DNA of 35,301 bases, from contig CAMCQY010000027.1 of the NCBI GenBank assembly GCA_945877135.1, forward strand, positions 1-35,301, in the 5' to 3' direction. The notes beneath the pieces were generated by a model. It searched no databases, had not been told where the DNA came from, and saw only the letters and a program-made list of their open reading frames with translations. Source of the stretch: Candidatus Kuenenia stuttgartensis. Lineage in GTDB: Bacteria > Planctomycetota > Planctomycetia > Pirellulales > UBA1268. Below, piece after piece: positions 1 to 7,610 of this stretch. The stretch's first letter is position 1. The number at the start of each line of letters is the position of its first letter. The position numbers and the translations under genes are program-made.

Positions 1-191
1 TGCTCACGGTCGTCCTGCTGGTAGGTGCCGTGGTTCTTGAGCAGCTGAATGCTCGGCTTGCCGAACCCGGGGGCCCCGTCGACGAGTTCCTTGGCGATGT
101 CGCCGGCCAGGTAGTTGCTGGCGATCTTGGCCAGTTCCACGGCGGTGGGCTTGGCGGCGGGGGCGGCTGTCGTGGGCGTCTCGTCTGACAT
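1..191 (-). CDS. Sulfite reductase hemoprotein subunit, N-terminal part (runs off the window)
   Basis: Only the first 63 codons are present. The start is the ATG at 191-189, preceded by AGGA about 4 nt upstream. After an Ala/Thr/Pro-rich N-terminus the protein reads ELAKIASNYLAGDIAKEL and then QLLKNHGTYQQDDRE. The LLK-HG-YQQDDR block is the characteristic N-terminal signature of assimilatory sulfite/nitrite reductase hemoproteins, which reduce sulfite to sulfide in the cytoplasm with a siroheme-[4Fe-4S] centre. The cluster-binding cysteines lie outside the window, so activity and electron donor cannot be judged. The gene is divergent from the sigma-factor operon starting at 350. The family call is fairly sure from one strong motif; the subtype (NADPH or ferredoxin) is open. 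Confidence 0.72.
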   Translation of the reverse strand, partial: MSDETPTTAAPAAKPTAVELAKIASNYLAGDIAKELVDGAPGFGKPSIQLLKNHGTYQQDDRE

Positions 192-349
192 GGTTTCCTG
201 CGGCTGTTTTCGAGGGCACAATGGAGATTCGCTGTCCTAGCAGGATAGGCGATTCCGGCCGCGGGAGCGATATCGTCCCGCAGCAGACAAAAAAGCCCGC
301 CTCGCGGCCCCTTGGGGGGTGGGCGGCACAGACCGGCGGAGAGACACGG

Positions 350-895
350 GTGGCCAAAACGCCGATAACGATCGGAGAACAGCTGGCTGCTGGAGATCCG
401 GAGGCCTTCGCGGCGCTCTACGACCGGCTCGCCATCCGCCTCTTCAACACCGCCCGCAGCATGACCGATTCCCTGCCAGACGCCGAGGACACCGTGCACG
501 ACGTGTTCGTGGAGCTGGCCCGCTCCCGCGACCGGCTCGCCCGGGTCACCGACCTCGACGCCTACATCTTCACGATGCTGCGTCATGCGGTCAGCCGGCG
601 ACGGCGGCGGCGGGACGTGGACCGGCGGGCGATCGATTCAATCGGCCGCCGGCGTGCCGAGGCTGGCAGTTTCACCACGCAGCCGGCGGAACCGGTCGAC
701 GATGCGTTGACCGCAGCCGTGGCGACGCTGCCGCCAGCTCAGCGGGAGGTGCTCGCGCTCAAAGTCGACGGTGGCCTCACGTTCGCGGAGATCGCGGCCG
801 TCATCGGCACGAGCATCAACACCGCGGCCAGCCGCTACCGCTATGCCCTGGAGAAACTCCGCACCACGATCACAGTCTCAGAGGCCGTCCGATGA
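350..895 (+). CDS. RNA polymerase sigma-70 family factor (ECF-like)
   Basis: A 181-residue sigma factor of ECF size. I chose the GTG at 350 because GGAG lies about 8 nt upstream and conserved sequence starts right after it; an in-frame ATG at 221 would add 43 unlikely residues. Region 2 spans roughly residues 15-85 (FAALYDRLAIRLFNTARSM, then DAEDTVHDVFVELARSRDRL), and region 4 roughly 120-175 (LPPAQREVLALKVDGGLTFA, then a helix-turn-helix EIAAVIGTSINTAASRYRYA). A run of arginines links the two domains. The stop overlaps the next start (ATGA at 892-895), so it is co-translated with the anti-sigma-like gene downstream, a usual arrangement for a sigma factor held by a membrane-bound regulator. 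The target regulon cannot be told from the sequence. Confidence 0.87.
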   Translation: MAKTPITIGEQLAAGDPEAFAALYDRLAIRLFNTARSMTDSLPDAEDTVHDVFVELARSRDRLARVTDLDAYIFTMLRHAVSRRRRRRDVDRRAIDSIGRRRAEAGSFTTQPAEPVDDALTAAVATLPPAQREVLALKVDGGLTFAEIAAVIGTSINTAASRYRYALEKLRTTITVSEAVR

Positions 896-1338
896 GCGAG
901 CGATTCGACCGCGACACGTCAGCCATCGAGCGGATGCTCACCGATCGCGCGAGACAGTCACCGCCTCCCGAACTGCGGACTCGGGTGCTCGCAGCCGTGA
1001 AAAAGGTGCCAGCCACCAAATTTGGGCACGCTGCGCAACGACATCCCCCAGAATACGCAGATTTGGTGGCTGGCACCTTTTTGATGGGCATAGCCCTGTC
1101 GTTGCTCATCGTCGCGATGCTGTCGAGTGAAGCCGTCTCGGGCCGCATCGGCGACACGACCGAGCGGCCGCTGCTCTCGTTCGCCCAGCGGGCCGAGGCG
1201 GCCGGTATCACGCTCGACGTCATGCCCCCGCCCGCCGTGCAGATGGCCAGCGACCTGCCCCGCGACACTGCCATCCCGCGTCACCGCAAGACGCTCCATG
1301 TGCTTGATACTCGCTCTTTCCTGCAGGGGGACTTCTGA
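892..1338 (+). CDS. Short single-TM anti-sigma-like protein carrying an in-frame palindromic element
   Basis: A 148-residue protein translationally coupled on both sides (ATGA with the sigma gene, ATGA with the next gene). Residues 1-36 form a charged cytoplasmic segment ending PPPELRTRVLAAV, a pattern common in short planctomycete regulators encoded after sigma factors. Residues about 66-78 (GIALSLLIVAML) form one membrane span, and the rest (about 80-148) would be outside. Residues 37-64 (KKVPATKFG...LVAGTFL) are encoded exactly by the 83-bp palindromic repeat at 1000-1082, which therefore sits between the cytoplasmic segment and the membrane helix without breaking the frame. The anti-sigma role is inferred from position and topology; there is no recognisable zinc-binding HxxxCxxC motif. 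Without the insert the protein would be about 120 residues. Confidence 0.68.
   Translation: MSERFDRDTSAIERMLTDRARQSPPPELRTRVLAAVKKVPATKFGHAAQRHPPEYADLVAGTFLMGIALSLLIVAMLSSEAVSGRIGDTTERPLLSFAQRAEAAGITLDVMPPPAVQMASDLPRDTAIPRHRKTLHVLDTRSFLQGDF
1000..1082 (+). repeat. 83-bp palindromic element, copy 1 (protein-coding insertion)
   Basis: Perfect 22-bp inverted repeats at 1000-1021 (A5, GGTGCCAGCCACC, AAAT) and 1061-1082 flank a 39-bp centre. The element lies wholly inside the gene at 892-1338, starts exactly on a codon boundary (codon 37), and adds 28 codons without a stop. Both strands can encode the same VPATK...LVAGTF ends because of the palindrome. It matches copy 2 at 5964-6046 in length, arms and part of the centre (TGGGCA..CTGCG in coding orientation). 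Confidence 0.92.
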
Positions 1339-3011
1339 TGGGCCACTTTCTTTTCTTCGTGTTCGTCGTCGCATCATGCCTTCTCTGGTCGGCCGCCTGC
1401 ACGGCCGCCGCGGCGCGAACCCGCCGCCTCTGGCTGCGGCGGCTGCTTGTAGCCGTGGCCGTGCTCGCGCCGGTCGTCGCGCTCGCGCCATTCGTGGCGT
1501 TCACGGGATTCCTCGCCTTCGTGAAGCACCTGCCGACCAACTGGTTCGGCCCGACGCTCGCTACATGCCTCTCAGCCCTCATCGGCGGCACGTGGATCGT
1601 CTGGGCGGGGCTTGCCAGGGAAAACGCTCAGCGGCTGCGTGCTGAGGCAGACGCGGTGCCGCTGGCGGCCCGCTGGCCCGTCGTCGGTCTGGCGGCGGCC
1701 TTCGTGATGGCCAAGGCGGTGTCGTTCGGCACACTCCTCTTCATCGACAACGCCGTGGCGGCACAGGCCCCCTACCTGCGACTGGAGGCTGCACAGCTCA
1801 TGCAGAATAACCTGCCGCCAATGGTGGCCGAATCGCAGAACGCCGCGCCCCTCTACCAGCAGTCTTTCGCGATCCTCGACGCAGATCCAGCGATCAGGGA
1901 ACAGGACTCGCCGCTCACGAAAGCGACGACAATCGACGTGGCAAGCCCGGACGTAATCGATCTACTGGCCCGGCATGCCGCCACGCTCGACCTGATCCGC
2001 CGCGCAGCCGATCGTGACTCCTGCCGCTACCAGCGGGACTGGACGCGTCCGTCGTTCGACATGCTGCTGCCCGAGATGCAATCACTTCGTAAGGCGGCCC
2101 AGCTCCTCGTGCTGACGACCCGCCGGGAGGCAGCCGACGGCAACGCAGACGACGCCCTCCGCGATGTGGCCCGCATCCAGCGGATCGGCCGTCATGCCGC
2201 CAGCGAACCGATCCTGATCTCAAATCTGGTCGGTATTGCGATCGACACCATGGCTCTCGACACGCTTGCGCAGGTGCTGCCGACACTCCGCAAGAGCGAT
2301 CTCGCGGTAATCGACGCACCCGAAATCCGCGATCTCATCACGACCCCACCAGCTTTCGTGAGCCATCTCTACGGCGAAGAGGCCTTCGGACTCTCCATCT
2401 TCGCGGACCTGGCGGACGACCAACGCAGCGGGCCCGATCTCGTTTCCCTTGTTGGATCCCTTGTTGGAAATGGGCAACCACAACCATCCGCCCTCCGTGC
2501 CCTTCCGCTCTCCCTTCCGTACCGTGTCTTCTTCCTCCCGGCTGACCTCGCGGGCTACCGGTCGATCATGACGCGGTACCAGGCAGCAGCCAGCCGAACG
2601 GAGCCCTACCCCGACCTGACAAAACGCATCGACGCCATCGAGGCGCAGACTCGAGACCGCCCTCCGGGAATGCTTTCGTCGATGATCGTGCCGGCACTGG
2701 GGTCTGTCTTCAAAGCGCAGACCCGCAGCATTGCCAACCACCGCGCCGCCACGGCGCTCGTCGCCGCGACGAAGCAGCGGCTCGAGACAGGCGCGGTGCC
2801 AGAGAGTTTCGACGAACTGGCGGCCCAACTCGTGCCACCTGCCTCCCGCGATCCCTTTACAGCCGACCAGTCGCTGGTGATGACTCGGACCGACGACACG
2901 CTCCTCGTCTACTCCGTCGGCCCCGACGGCGAAGACGACGGCGGCCCGGTCGCCCCTGGCGCCGACAAGGTCGAGGGCAACGACGACGTCGGGTTGCGGA
3001 TGGCGTTGTGA
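1338..3011 (+). CDS. Multi-TM protein of unknown function, third gene of the sigma-factor operon
   Basis: A 557-residue protein starting at the ATG that overlaps the previous stop (ATGA at 1335-1338). The N-terminal ~140 residues contain about four hydrophobic helices (residues 3-25, about 33-60, about 72-92, about 112-135). A long soluble, mostly helical domain follows (about 145-510). The C-terminus reads YSVGPDGEDDGGPVAPG near residues 530-546, a tail seen in large planctomycete proteins that also carry type-II-secretion-like features. I do not recognise an enzymatic motif. A small tandem duplication encodes LVSLVGSLVG near residues 371-380 (12-nt unit CCCTTGTTGGAT repeated at about 2447-2470). 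From its operon it could sense an envelope signal or be the main effector of the sigma system; this is inference. Confidence 0.7.
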   Translation: MGHFLFFVFVVASCLLWSAACTAAAARTRRLWLRRLLVAVAVLAPVVALAPFVAFTGFLAFVKHLPTNWFGPTLATCLSALIGGTWIVWAGLARENAQRLRAEADAVPLAARWPVVGLAAAFVMAKAVSFGTLLFIDNAVAAQAPYLRLEAAQLMQNNLPPMVAESQNAAPLYQQSFAILDADPAIREQDSPLTKATTIDVASPDVIDLLARHAATLDLIRRAADRDSCRYQRDWTRPSFDMLLPEMQSLRKAAQLLVLTTRREAADGNADDALRDVARIQRIGRHAASEPILISNLVGIAIDTMALDTLAQVLPTLRKSDLAVIDAPEIRDLITTPPAFVSHLYGEEAFGLSIFADLADDQRSGPDLVSLVGSLVGNGQPQPSALRALPLSLPYRVFFLPADLAGYRSIMTRYQAAASRTEPYPDLTKRIDAIEAQTRDRPPGMLSSMIVPALGSVFKAQTRSIANHRAATALVAATKQRLETGAVPESFDELAAQLVPPASRDPFTADQSLVMTRTDDTLLVYSVGPDGEDDGGPVAPGADKVEGNDDVGLRMAL

Positions 3012-3020
3012 TCACGTGGC

Positions 3021-3039
3021 GGCAAGTTTTCAACTTGCC
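3021..3039. terminator. Stem-loop just after the sigma operon
   Basis: GGCAAGTT (3021-3028), loop TTC, AACTTGCC (3032-3039): a perfect 8-bp stem starting 10 nt after the stop codon at 3011. No T-run follows, so classical Rho-independent termination is uncertain. The same layout (GGCGAGT...ACTCGCC) recurs at 7580-7599. The space up to 3192 between the two convergent genes shows no gene I can support. Confidence 0.5.
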
Positions 3040-3192
3040 TGATCCGGGCTCCAGATGCTGAGGAGCCGGTCGGAGGCACGCGCAGGAGCCGGTGAATTCT
3101 GCGACTCACGAACGATTCACCCAACACCCAAGAGCATCCTGTAGCAGAATCCGCCGGCGACGAGCATGCCGCAGCCGGCGAACCAATGCGGC

Positions 3193-4296
3193 CTACTTCG
3201 CCGGAAGATCAAAATCACCGGTGCGGTCCCGCCACATGCAGTGGATGTGGTTGGCCGGATTCCCCTCGGCATCGGGCTGCACGTTGCACAGTTCGATGAC
3301 GAAGGTCGGCCCCTCGACGCGGTAATAGTGTCCGATGCCCGGCTTGAGGCTTCCCGCCCAGGCGAATTTCACTGCGGCCCAGCCGCCCTCGGCTGCTTCA
3401 AGCACCTGCAGACGTTCCGCCACGACCTCCTCCGGCATCGACTTGCAGTAGACATCGACAAGTCGCTCGAGCACCGCCTGCTGCGATGCCGTCAGGTCGC
3501 CCCACGCGATGCCAACGGCCGGCTCACCCAATGGCTGCGGCTCGCCTGCACCGCGGATTTCCTTTGGCGGCTCGGGGGAGATGACCGCCTTGGCCCGCTG
3601 GCCCTCGTCGAGTGAGTTCAGCAGTTCGAACGCGACCGACTCCTCCGCTTCAAGCACGCGGTGCCCTGCCACCGGCAGGTTCGGCAACTGCTTCTTCACC
3701 ACGGCCGGATTCGCACCCATGAACTGGGGCGTCGAGTCGACGATCCGTCCGTCCCGCACGGTGAAGTTGAGCGAGAGGTGATGTCCCTCGAAGGAGATCG
3801 CCCACGGGCCGTCATCCGACGGTGTGCCGAAGATCGTGAGGAAATACCTCTTCGGATCACGGATGTTCTTCGCCCGCGATCCCTCGAGAACCCGCAGGAT
3901 CTCGTCGAGTTCCATGATGGCGACCGATTTGTCGTAGCCGATCTGCGACAGAACCGACCGCAGAAGCTTGAGGGCCGCCGTCTGCTGCGGCTCGGTCATG
4001 TCGCGGAGTTGCACACCCTTCCTTACCGGCTTGGGCACGAAGTGCCAGTCGGTTCGTTTGGCGTCATCGAACGGCCTCGAGGTCAGGCCCCGCTGGACAG
4101 CATCGAGCGAATCGAGCCAGGCGTTCGCCGCCCCGGCCACGTCGTGGGCGACGGCCGTGCGGGCTCGCGCAGCCATTGCCCGCCCGGCGAGCAGGCAGAC
4201 CGTGACAACCGCAACGATCGCGAGCGACCACGCTACTCGACGTGCGATCGCGTTGCCCACGTGTCGCTCGCTCCTGGCTGACGTTGATTGTTTCAT
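3193..4296 (-). CDS. DUF3500 family exported protein
   Basis: A 367-residue protein, last gene of the leftward five-gene operon; its ATG overlaps the upstream stop (ATGA at 4293-4296). A hydrophobic N-terminal segment (about residues 22-42, WSLAIVAVVTVCLLAGRAM) is a signal peptide or anchor. The body carries the DUF3500 hallmarks: QQTAALKLLRSVLSQIGYDK, the EILR.LEG region, DPKRYFLTIFGTPSDDGPWA, and FEGHHLSLNFTVRDG near the middle, then a C-terminal CNVQPDAEGNPANHIHCMWR. DUF3500 proteins are uncharacterised; the GPW..-EGHHLSLN-T block is their most conserved part. Family membership is clear, function is unknown. The operon context suggests an extracytoplasmic role beside the cytochrome and DUF1501 proteins. 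Confidence 0.87.
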   Translation of the reverse strand: MKQSTSARSERHVGNAIARRVAWSLAIVAVVTVCLLAGRAMAARARTAVAHDVAGAANAWLDSLDAVQRGLTSRPFDDAKRTDWHFVPKPVRKGVQLRDMTEPQQTAALKLLRSVLSQIGYDKSVAIMELDEILRVLEGSRAKNIRDPKRYFLTIFGTPSDDGPWAISFEGHHLSLNFTVRDGRIVDSTPQFMGANPAVVKKQLPNLPVAGHRVLEAEESVAFELLNSLDEGQRAKAVISPEPPKEIRGAGEPQPLGEPAVGIAWGDLTASQQAVLERLVDVYCKSMPEEVVAERLQVLEAAEGGWAAVKFAWAGSLKPGIGHYYRVEGPTFVIELCNVQPDAEGNPANHIHCMWRDRTGDFDLPAK

Positions 4297-5042
4297 GGTG
4301 CCTGCTCGTGAAGGTGACCGTGTGGATCCCGATCGTGATGTGCCTGATCGATGTGCACATGCACTCGCGGGCAGGCTTGAAAATACCGTTCCCAGGCCTC
4401 ATCCGATACCCCGGCACCATCGAGGTAGAGATTCCAGAGGCTTGGTAGACGCTGGAGCACCGTCAGGCCGTCGTCGCCGATCGGCACGTCAATCAGATGC
4501 AGCGACCGTAACTGCGGGAGCGAGGCAATCGCCTCACAGACTTCCACCCCCGCGAGCTGCGGGCCGCCCAGGCGAAGGCTCCGCAGATGCGGGATCGCTG
4601 CGAGTGCCCGCACACCCGCGGCGGTGCAGGCGGCCTGTGGCACGTTCAGGTCACGGAGCGCACGGCATTCCGCGAGCCGCCGGAATCCCGAATCAGTCAG
4701 CGGCGACTCGCGGAGGACCAGCCGCTCGAGTCCCGTGAGCGTCGCCAGGATCTCCGCCCGACCATCATCTGCCCGACCCTGCTCGAGCACGAGTTCGCGG
4801 AGGCTGGCCAAGCCGCGGAGGGAATTCCACTCGGCATCCGTCAGCGGTGCCGCCGCGACGATTGCATGGGCCTCGCCCGCGCGGACCGCGGTAATCTGGT
4901 CGTCGACAGTACCACGGGAGATCATGGCCGCTGGCGATCCGCTTGGGCCGGTCATTCTGCTCGGGCCACAGCCAGCCACGAAGGCCGCCACTACCGCCAG
5001 CCAGCCTCCCACAACGCCGAACTGCTCTGCGGCGATCCTCAT
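4293..5042 (-). CDS. Leucine-rich-repeat lipoprotein
   Basis: A 249-residue protein with a lipoprotein signal: a hydrophobic stretch VVGGWLAVVAAFVAGC ends in a lipobox cysteine at residue 25, so it is probably anchored on the outer face of a membrane. From about residue 70 it is made of LRR units of roughly 24 residues (LASLRELVLEQG, LTGLERLVLRESPLTDSGFR, IPHLRSLRLGGPQLAG, LPQLRSLHLIDVPIGDDGL, LPSLWNLYLDGAGVSDEAW). Such repeats usually bind other proteins. Both ends overlap neighbours by 4 nt (5039-5042 and 4293-4296), so it is translated in step with the propeller and DUF3500 genes. No catalytic motif is visible. The C-terminus is His-rich (HVHIDQAHHDRDPHGHLHEQ), which might bind metal but may be incidental. 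Confidence 0.78.
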   Translation of the reverse strand: MRIAAEQFGVVGGWLAVVAAFVAGCGPSRMTGPSGSPAAMISRGTVDDQITAVRAGEAHAIVAAAPLTDAEWNSLRGLASLRELVLEQGRADDGRAEILATLTGLERLVLRESPLTDSGFRRLAECRALRDLNVPQAACTAAGVRALAAIPHLRSLRLGGPQLAGVEVCEAIASLPQLRSLHLIDVPIGDDGLTVLQRLPSLWNLYLDGAGVSDEAWERYFQACPRVHVHIDQAHHDRDPHGHLHEQAP

Positions 5043-6049
5043 GGATCCATCACTACCGCCACCGGCAGCGAGTTGCCAAACGTCTGGAAATCCTTGAATG
5101 TCCAGACCACCTGCTTCTCCGCAGTGACCTCGATGATCTGCGGCTGCTCTGGGCCGGCGTGGCAGTTGACGATGAGCGTGTTGCCGTTCTTCAGGCGGCT
5201 CACCTGCGTCACCCAGCCCAGCACGATCCCCGGCAGGTCGTGCTGCTCGATCTTCCAGACGATCTCCTTGGCGGGCGTCACCTCGAGCACGCTGTGGCCA
5301 TTACCGCTGCCGATGAGCGTGTTGCCGTTGGCAAGCCTGACAGCCGAATAGGCCTGGTCGCCGAAGGCTTCAGGGCCATGCCCTCCCTTCTTTGGCTTGC
5401 CGAAGAGCGGCACGTCGAACTCCCAGACGATGGTTCCTGCGGAGTCATACTCCCGAACGACGCCATCCTTCTCGTGGGCCACAAGGTAGGTGCCGGCCTC
5501 GGTCTTCCGCGCGTTCCGCGTGTCGGAGTGTGCCGACCGATCGTTGACTGTCAGCTTGATCTCGTGCCGCAGGTTTCCCTCCCGATCGACCTCGATGATC
5601 CGGGCCGGCCCCGACTCGACGATCATCGTCGTGCCGTCGGGGAGCCGCTGGAAGGCGTGCACCTCGACTGTGCGGCCGGCGTTGCCATTCCGCTTCGCGT
5701 TGTAGTCCCAGATCGGCTTGCGGTGCTCGTCGAGCTCCACGATCCGCGTCCAGCCATCCTGGTAGAGAATGTGGCCGTCGGGCAGCAGGTGCAGATCATG
5801 GATCGGCCCGCACGGGAGCTTCCACTCCACCTTCCCGTCGGCGGCGATCGAGGCCATCGTGCGCTTCGAGTCGTCGGCCGCGATCACCCGGCGAGGCGGG
5901 CCCGTCTGCACCGCGGTCGGCGGTGCTTCCGCGACCGTCATCGCAGGCAGCAGCGCCAAAAAGAAAAAGGTGCCAGCCACCAACTCTGGGAAAGAGAGGT
6001 AAGGAGCCGACGCAGTTTGCCCACATTTGGTGGCTGGCACCGTTTTCAT
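5039..6049 (-). CDS. Exported beta-propeller protein (PQQ/arylsulfotransferase-like repeats) with element-derived N-terminus
   Basis: A 336-residue protein. The body has repeated blades with a closing IVELDEH / IIEVDREG / VLEVTPAKEIVWKIE / IIEVTAEKQVVWTFK pattern and LPDGTTMIV / LANGNTLIGSG / LKNGNTLIVN turns, as in ASST-like and PQQ-like propellers of planctomycetes. The start is the ATG at 6049-6047, overlapping the DUF1501 stop. Codons 2-29 (KTVPATKCGQTASAPYLSFP, ELVAGTFF) come from the palindromic repeat at 5964-6046. The remaining FLALLPAMTVAEA completes a signal peptide whose core begins inside the insert. The protein ends ATGA-overlapped with the LRR gene. No active-site residues are recognised; a structural or ligand-binding role in the envelope is likely. 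Confidence 0.78.
   Translation of the reverse strand: MKTVPATKCGQTASAPYLSFPELVAGTFFFLALLPAMTVAEAPPTAVQTGPPRRVIAADDSKRTMASIAADGKVEWKLPCGPIHDLHLLPDGHILYQDGWTRIVELDEHRKPIWDYNAKRNGNAGRTVEVHAFQRLPDGTTMIVESGPARIIEVDREGNLRHEIKLTVNDRSAHSDTRNARKTEAGTYLVAHEKDGVVREYDSAGTIVWEFDVPLFGKPKKGGHGPEAFGDQAYSAVRLANGNTLIGSGNGHSVLEVTPAKEIVWKIEQHDLPGIVLGWVTQVSRLKNGNTLIVNCHAGPEQPQIIEVTAEKQVVWTFKDFQTFGNSLPVAVVMDP
5964..6046 (-). repeat. 83-bp palindromic element, copy 2 (inserted just after a start codon)
   Basis: Core arms GGTGCCAGCCACCAA (5969-5983) and its exact complement (6027-6041), extended by A5 on one side and GTTTT on the other. The total length of 83 bp equals copy 1. It abuts the ATG of the propeller gene, and its first A also closes the TGA stop of the DUF1501 gene. 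Read in the coding direction it starts on a codon boundary, exactly as copy 1 does, and gives VPATK.G..A...P...LVAGTF. Confidence 0.92.
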
Positions 6050-7566
6050 GCGAGCACCTCGCGGATCGGTTCGACGTGCTCGACGCCGACGAGCTTTTGG
6101 TCGAGGCCGCCGTAGAAATAGCTGAGTCGGTTGGGATCGAAGCCAAGCTGGTGCAGCACGGTGGCGTGCAGACTCTTCACGTGGAAGCCCGGCTTGTCGC
6201 CGTTGCCGTGGCCCGGCCCTGGAGAGATCGCCGCCGAGCCAAGTTCGTCGGTCTCACCCACGCTCACGCCCCCCTTGATGCCGCCGCCGGCCATCCACAT
6301 CGTGAACCCAAATGAGTTGTGGTCGCGGCCCGTGCCCTCTGCATATTCCGCCGTCGGCTGCCGCCCAAACTCGCCGCCCCAGATCACGAGCGTCGAGTCG
6401 AGCAGGCCCGACCGCTTCAAATCGGTGAGGAGCGCCGCGATCGGCTGGTCGGTGTTGCCCGCATGAAAATTGTGGTTCTTTTCCATGTCGCTATGCGCGT
6501 CCCAGTTGTCGTCGTTGTGGGCGCCGCCGGAATAGAGCTGAACGAACCGCACGCCCCGCTCGACGAGCCGCCGCGCGAGCAGGCATCGCCGGCCGAAGTC
6601 GGCCGTGCGTGGATTTTCGAGTCCGTAGAGTGTTTTCGTCTCCTCGGTCTCGCTGGCCAGATCAACCGCCTCGGGCGCGTGCTCCTGCATCTTCCAGGCC
6701 AGCTCGTAGGAGGCGATCCGTGCGGCGAGTTCCGTATTGTCGCCGCGGGAGAGCAGGTGGGCCGTGTTGGCCTCGCGGAGCGCGTCGAGCATCGTCCGCT
6801 GTGCCTCCAGCGGCATGTCGTCGGGAGGCGCGAGATCGAGGATCGGGGAACCCTTGCTCCGCAGGAGCGTGCCCTGATAGGTCGCCGGCATGTAGCCGCT
6901 CGACCAGTTCTTCGCGCCCGAGATCGGACCACCGGTGGGATCGAGCATCACGACGAAGCCCGGCATATTCTCGTTGACACTGCCGAGGCCATAGTTCACC
7001 CACGACCCCAGGCAGGGAGCACCCGATTGGATTTTGCCCGAGTTCATCTGCAGCATCGCCGAGCCATGGATCGGCGAGTCGGCCGTCATGGAGTGGATGA
7101 AGGCGATGTCGTCCACATGGGTCGCAATGTGCGGGAAGAGGTCACTCACCCACTTGCCGCACTGCCCGTACTGCTTGAACTTCCACTTGGGGCCCACGAC
7201 CCGGCCCTGGCTCTTTTCGCCGCCACGGCCCTTCGTCTTCACGTCGATCGTCTGTCCGTCGAGCCCATAGAGCTTCGGCTTGTAGTCGAAGGTGTCGACT
7301 TGGCTCGGGCCGCCATACATGAAGAGGAAGATCACGCTCTTTGCCCGGGGCGCGAAATGCGGAGGCTTGGCCGCAAGCGGATTCACGAACGGAATGTCCG
7401 TGGCACCTCCCACTTGCCCCGCCGCATGGGCCTGCCGCGAGAAGAATCCCTGATCGAGCAGGCCTGAGAGGGCCAGGCCCGTGAACGACGCGCCCGCCTC
7501 CCAGAAGAATTCACGACGGGTCCTGTGACAGAACTGGCCGTGGCGATGGTCGTGAGTGGATGGCAT
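6046..7566 (-). CDS. DUF1501 family protein, Tat-exported
   Basis: A 506-residue protein with a strong Shine-Dalgarno (AAGGAG, 7 nt before the ATG). The N-terminus has a twin-arginine signal (TRREFFWEAGASFTGLALSG, about residues 16-35), so it should be exported folded. The body matches DUF1501, a sulfatase-like family abundant in planctomycetes: SVIFLFMYGGPSQVDTFDYK, a GSWVNYGLGS.N.NMPGFVV block, LVERGVRFVQLYSGGAHNDD with WDAH, LVIWGGEFGRQPTAE, and GRDHNSFGFTMWMAGGGIKG. Partners of this family are nearly always PSCyt1/DUF1549/DUF1553 proteins, as here (gene at 7611-10523, 44 nt upstream). The biochemical reaction is not established. The stop TGA overlaps the next ATG. Confidence 0.92.
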   Translation of the reverse strand: MPSTHDHRHGQFCHRTRREFFWEAGASFTGLALSGLLDQGFFSRQAHAAGQVGGATDIPFVNPLAAKPPHFAPRAKSVIFLFMYGGPSQVDTFDYKPKLYGLDGQTIDVKTKGRGGEKSQGRVVGPKWKFKQYGQCGKWVSDLFPHIATHVDDIAFIHSMTADSPIHGSAMLQMNSGKIQSGAPCLGSWVNYGLGSVNENMPGFVVMLDPTGGPISGAKNWSSGYMPATYQGTLLRSKGSPILDLAPPDDMPLEAQRTMLDALREANTAHLLSRGDNTELAARIASYELAWKMQEHAPEAVDLASETEETKTLYGLENPRTADFGRRCLLARRLVERGVRFVQLYSGGAHNDDNWDAHSDMEKNHNFHAGNTDQPIAALLTDLKRSGLLDSTLVIWGGEFGRQPTAEYAEGTGRDHNSFGFTMWMAGGGIKGGVSVGETDELGSAAISPGPGHGNGDKPGFHVKSLHATVLHQLGFDPNRLSYFYGGLDQKLVGVEHVEPIREVLA

Positions 7567-7579
7567 GGCTGGACTCCTT

Positions 7580-7599
7580 GGCGAGTTTTTTGACTCGCC
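7580..7599. promoter_or_regulatory. Intercistronic stem-loop between cytochrome and DUF1501 genes
   Basis: GGCGAGT (7580-7586), loop TTTTTG, ACTCGCC (7593-7599): a 7-bp perfect stem just upstream of the AAGGAG ribosome site of the DUF1501 gene. It may tune or protect the mRNA between two operon genes. It resembles the stem-loop at 3021-3039 (GGC.AGTTTT...CT.GCC). Confidence 0.45.
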
Positions 7600-7610
7600 G
7601 AATCGGTGGG

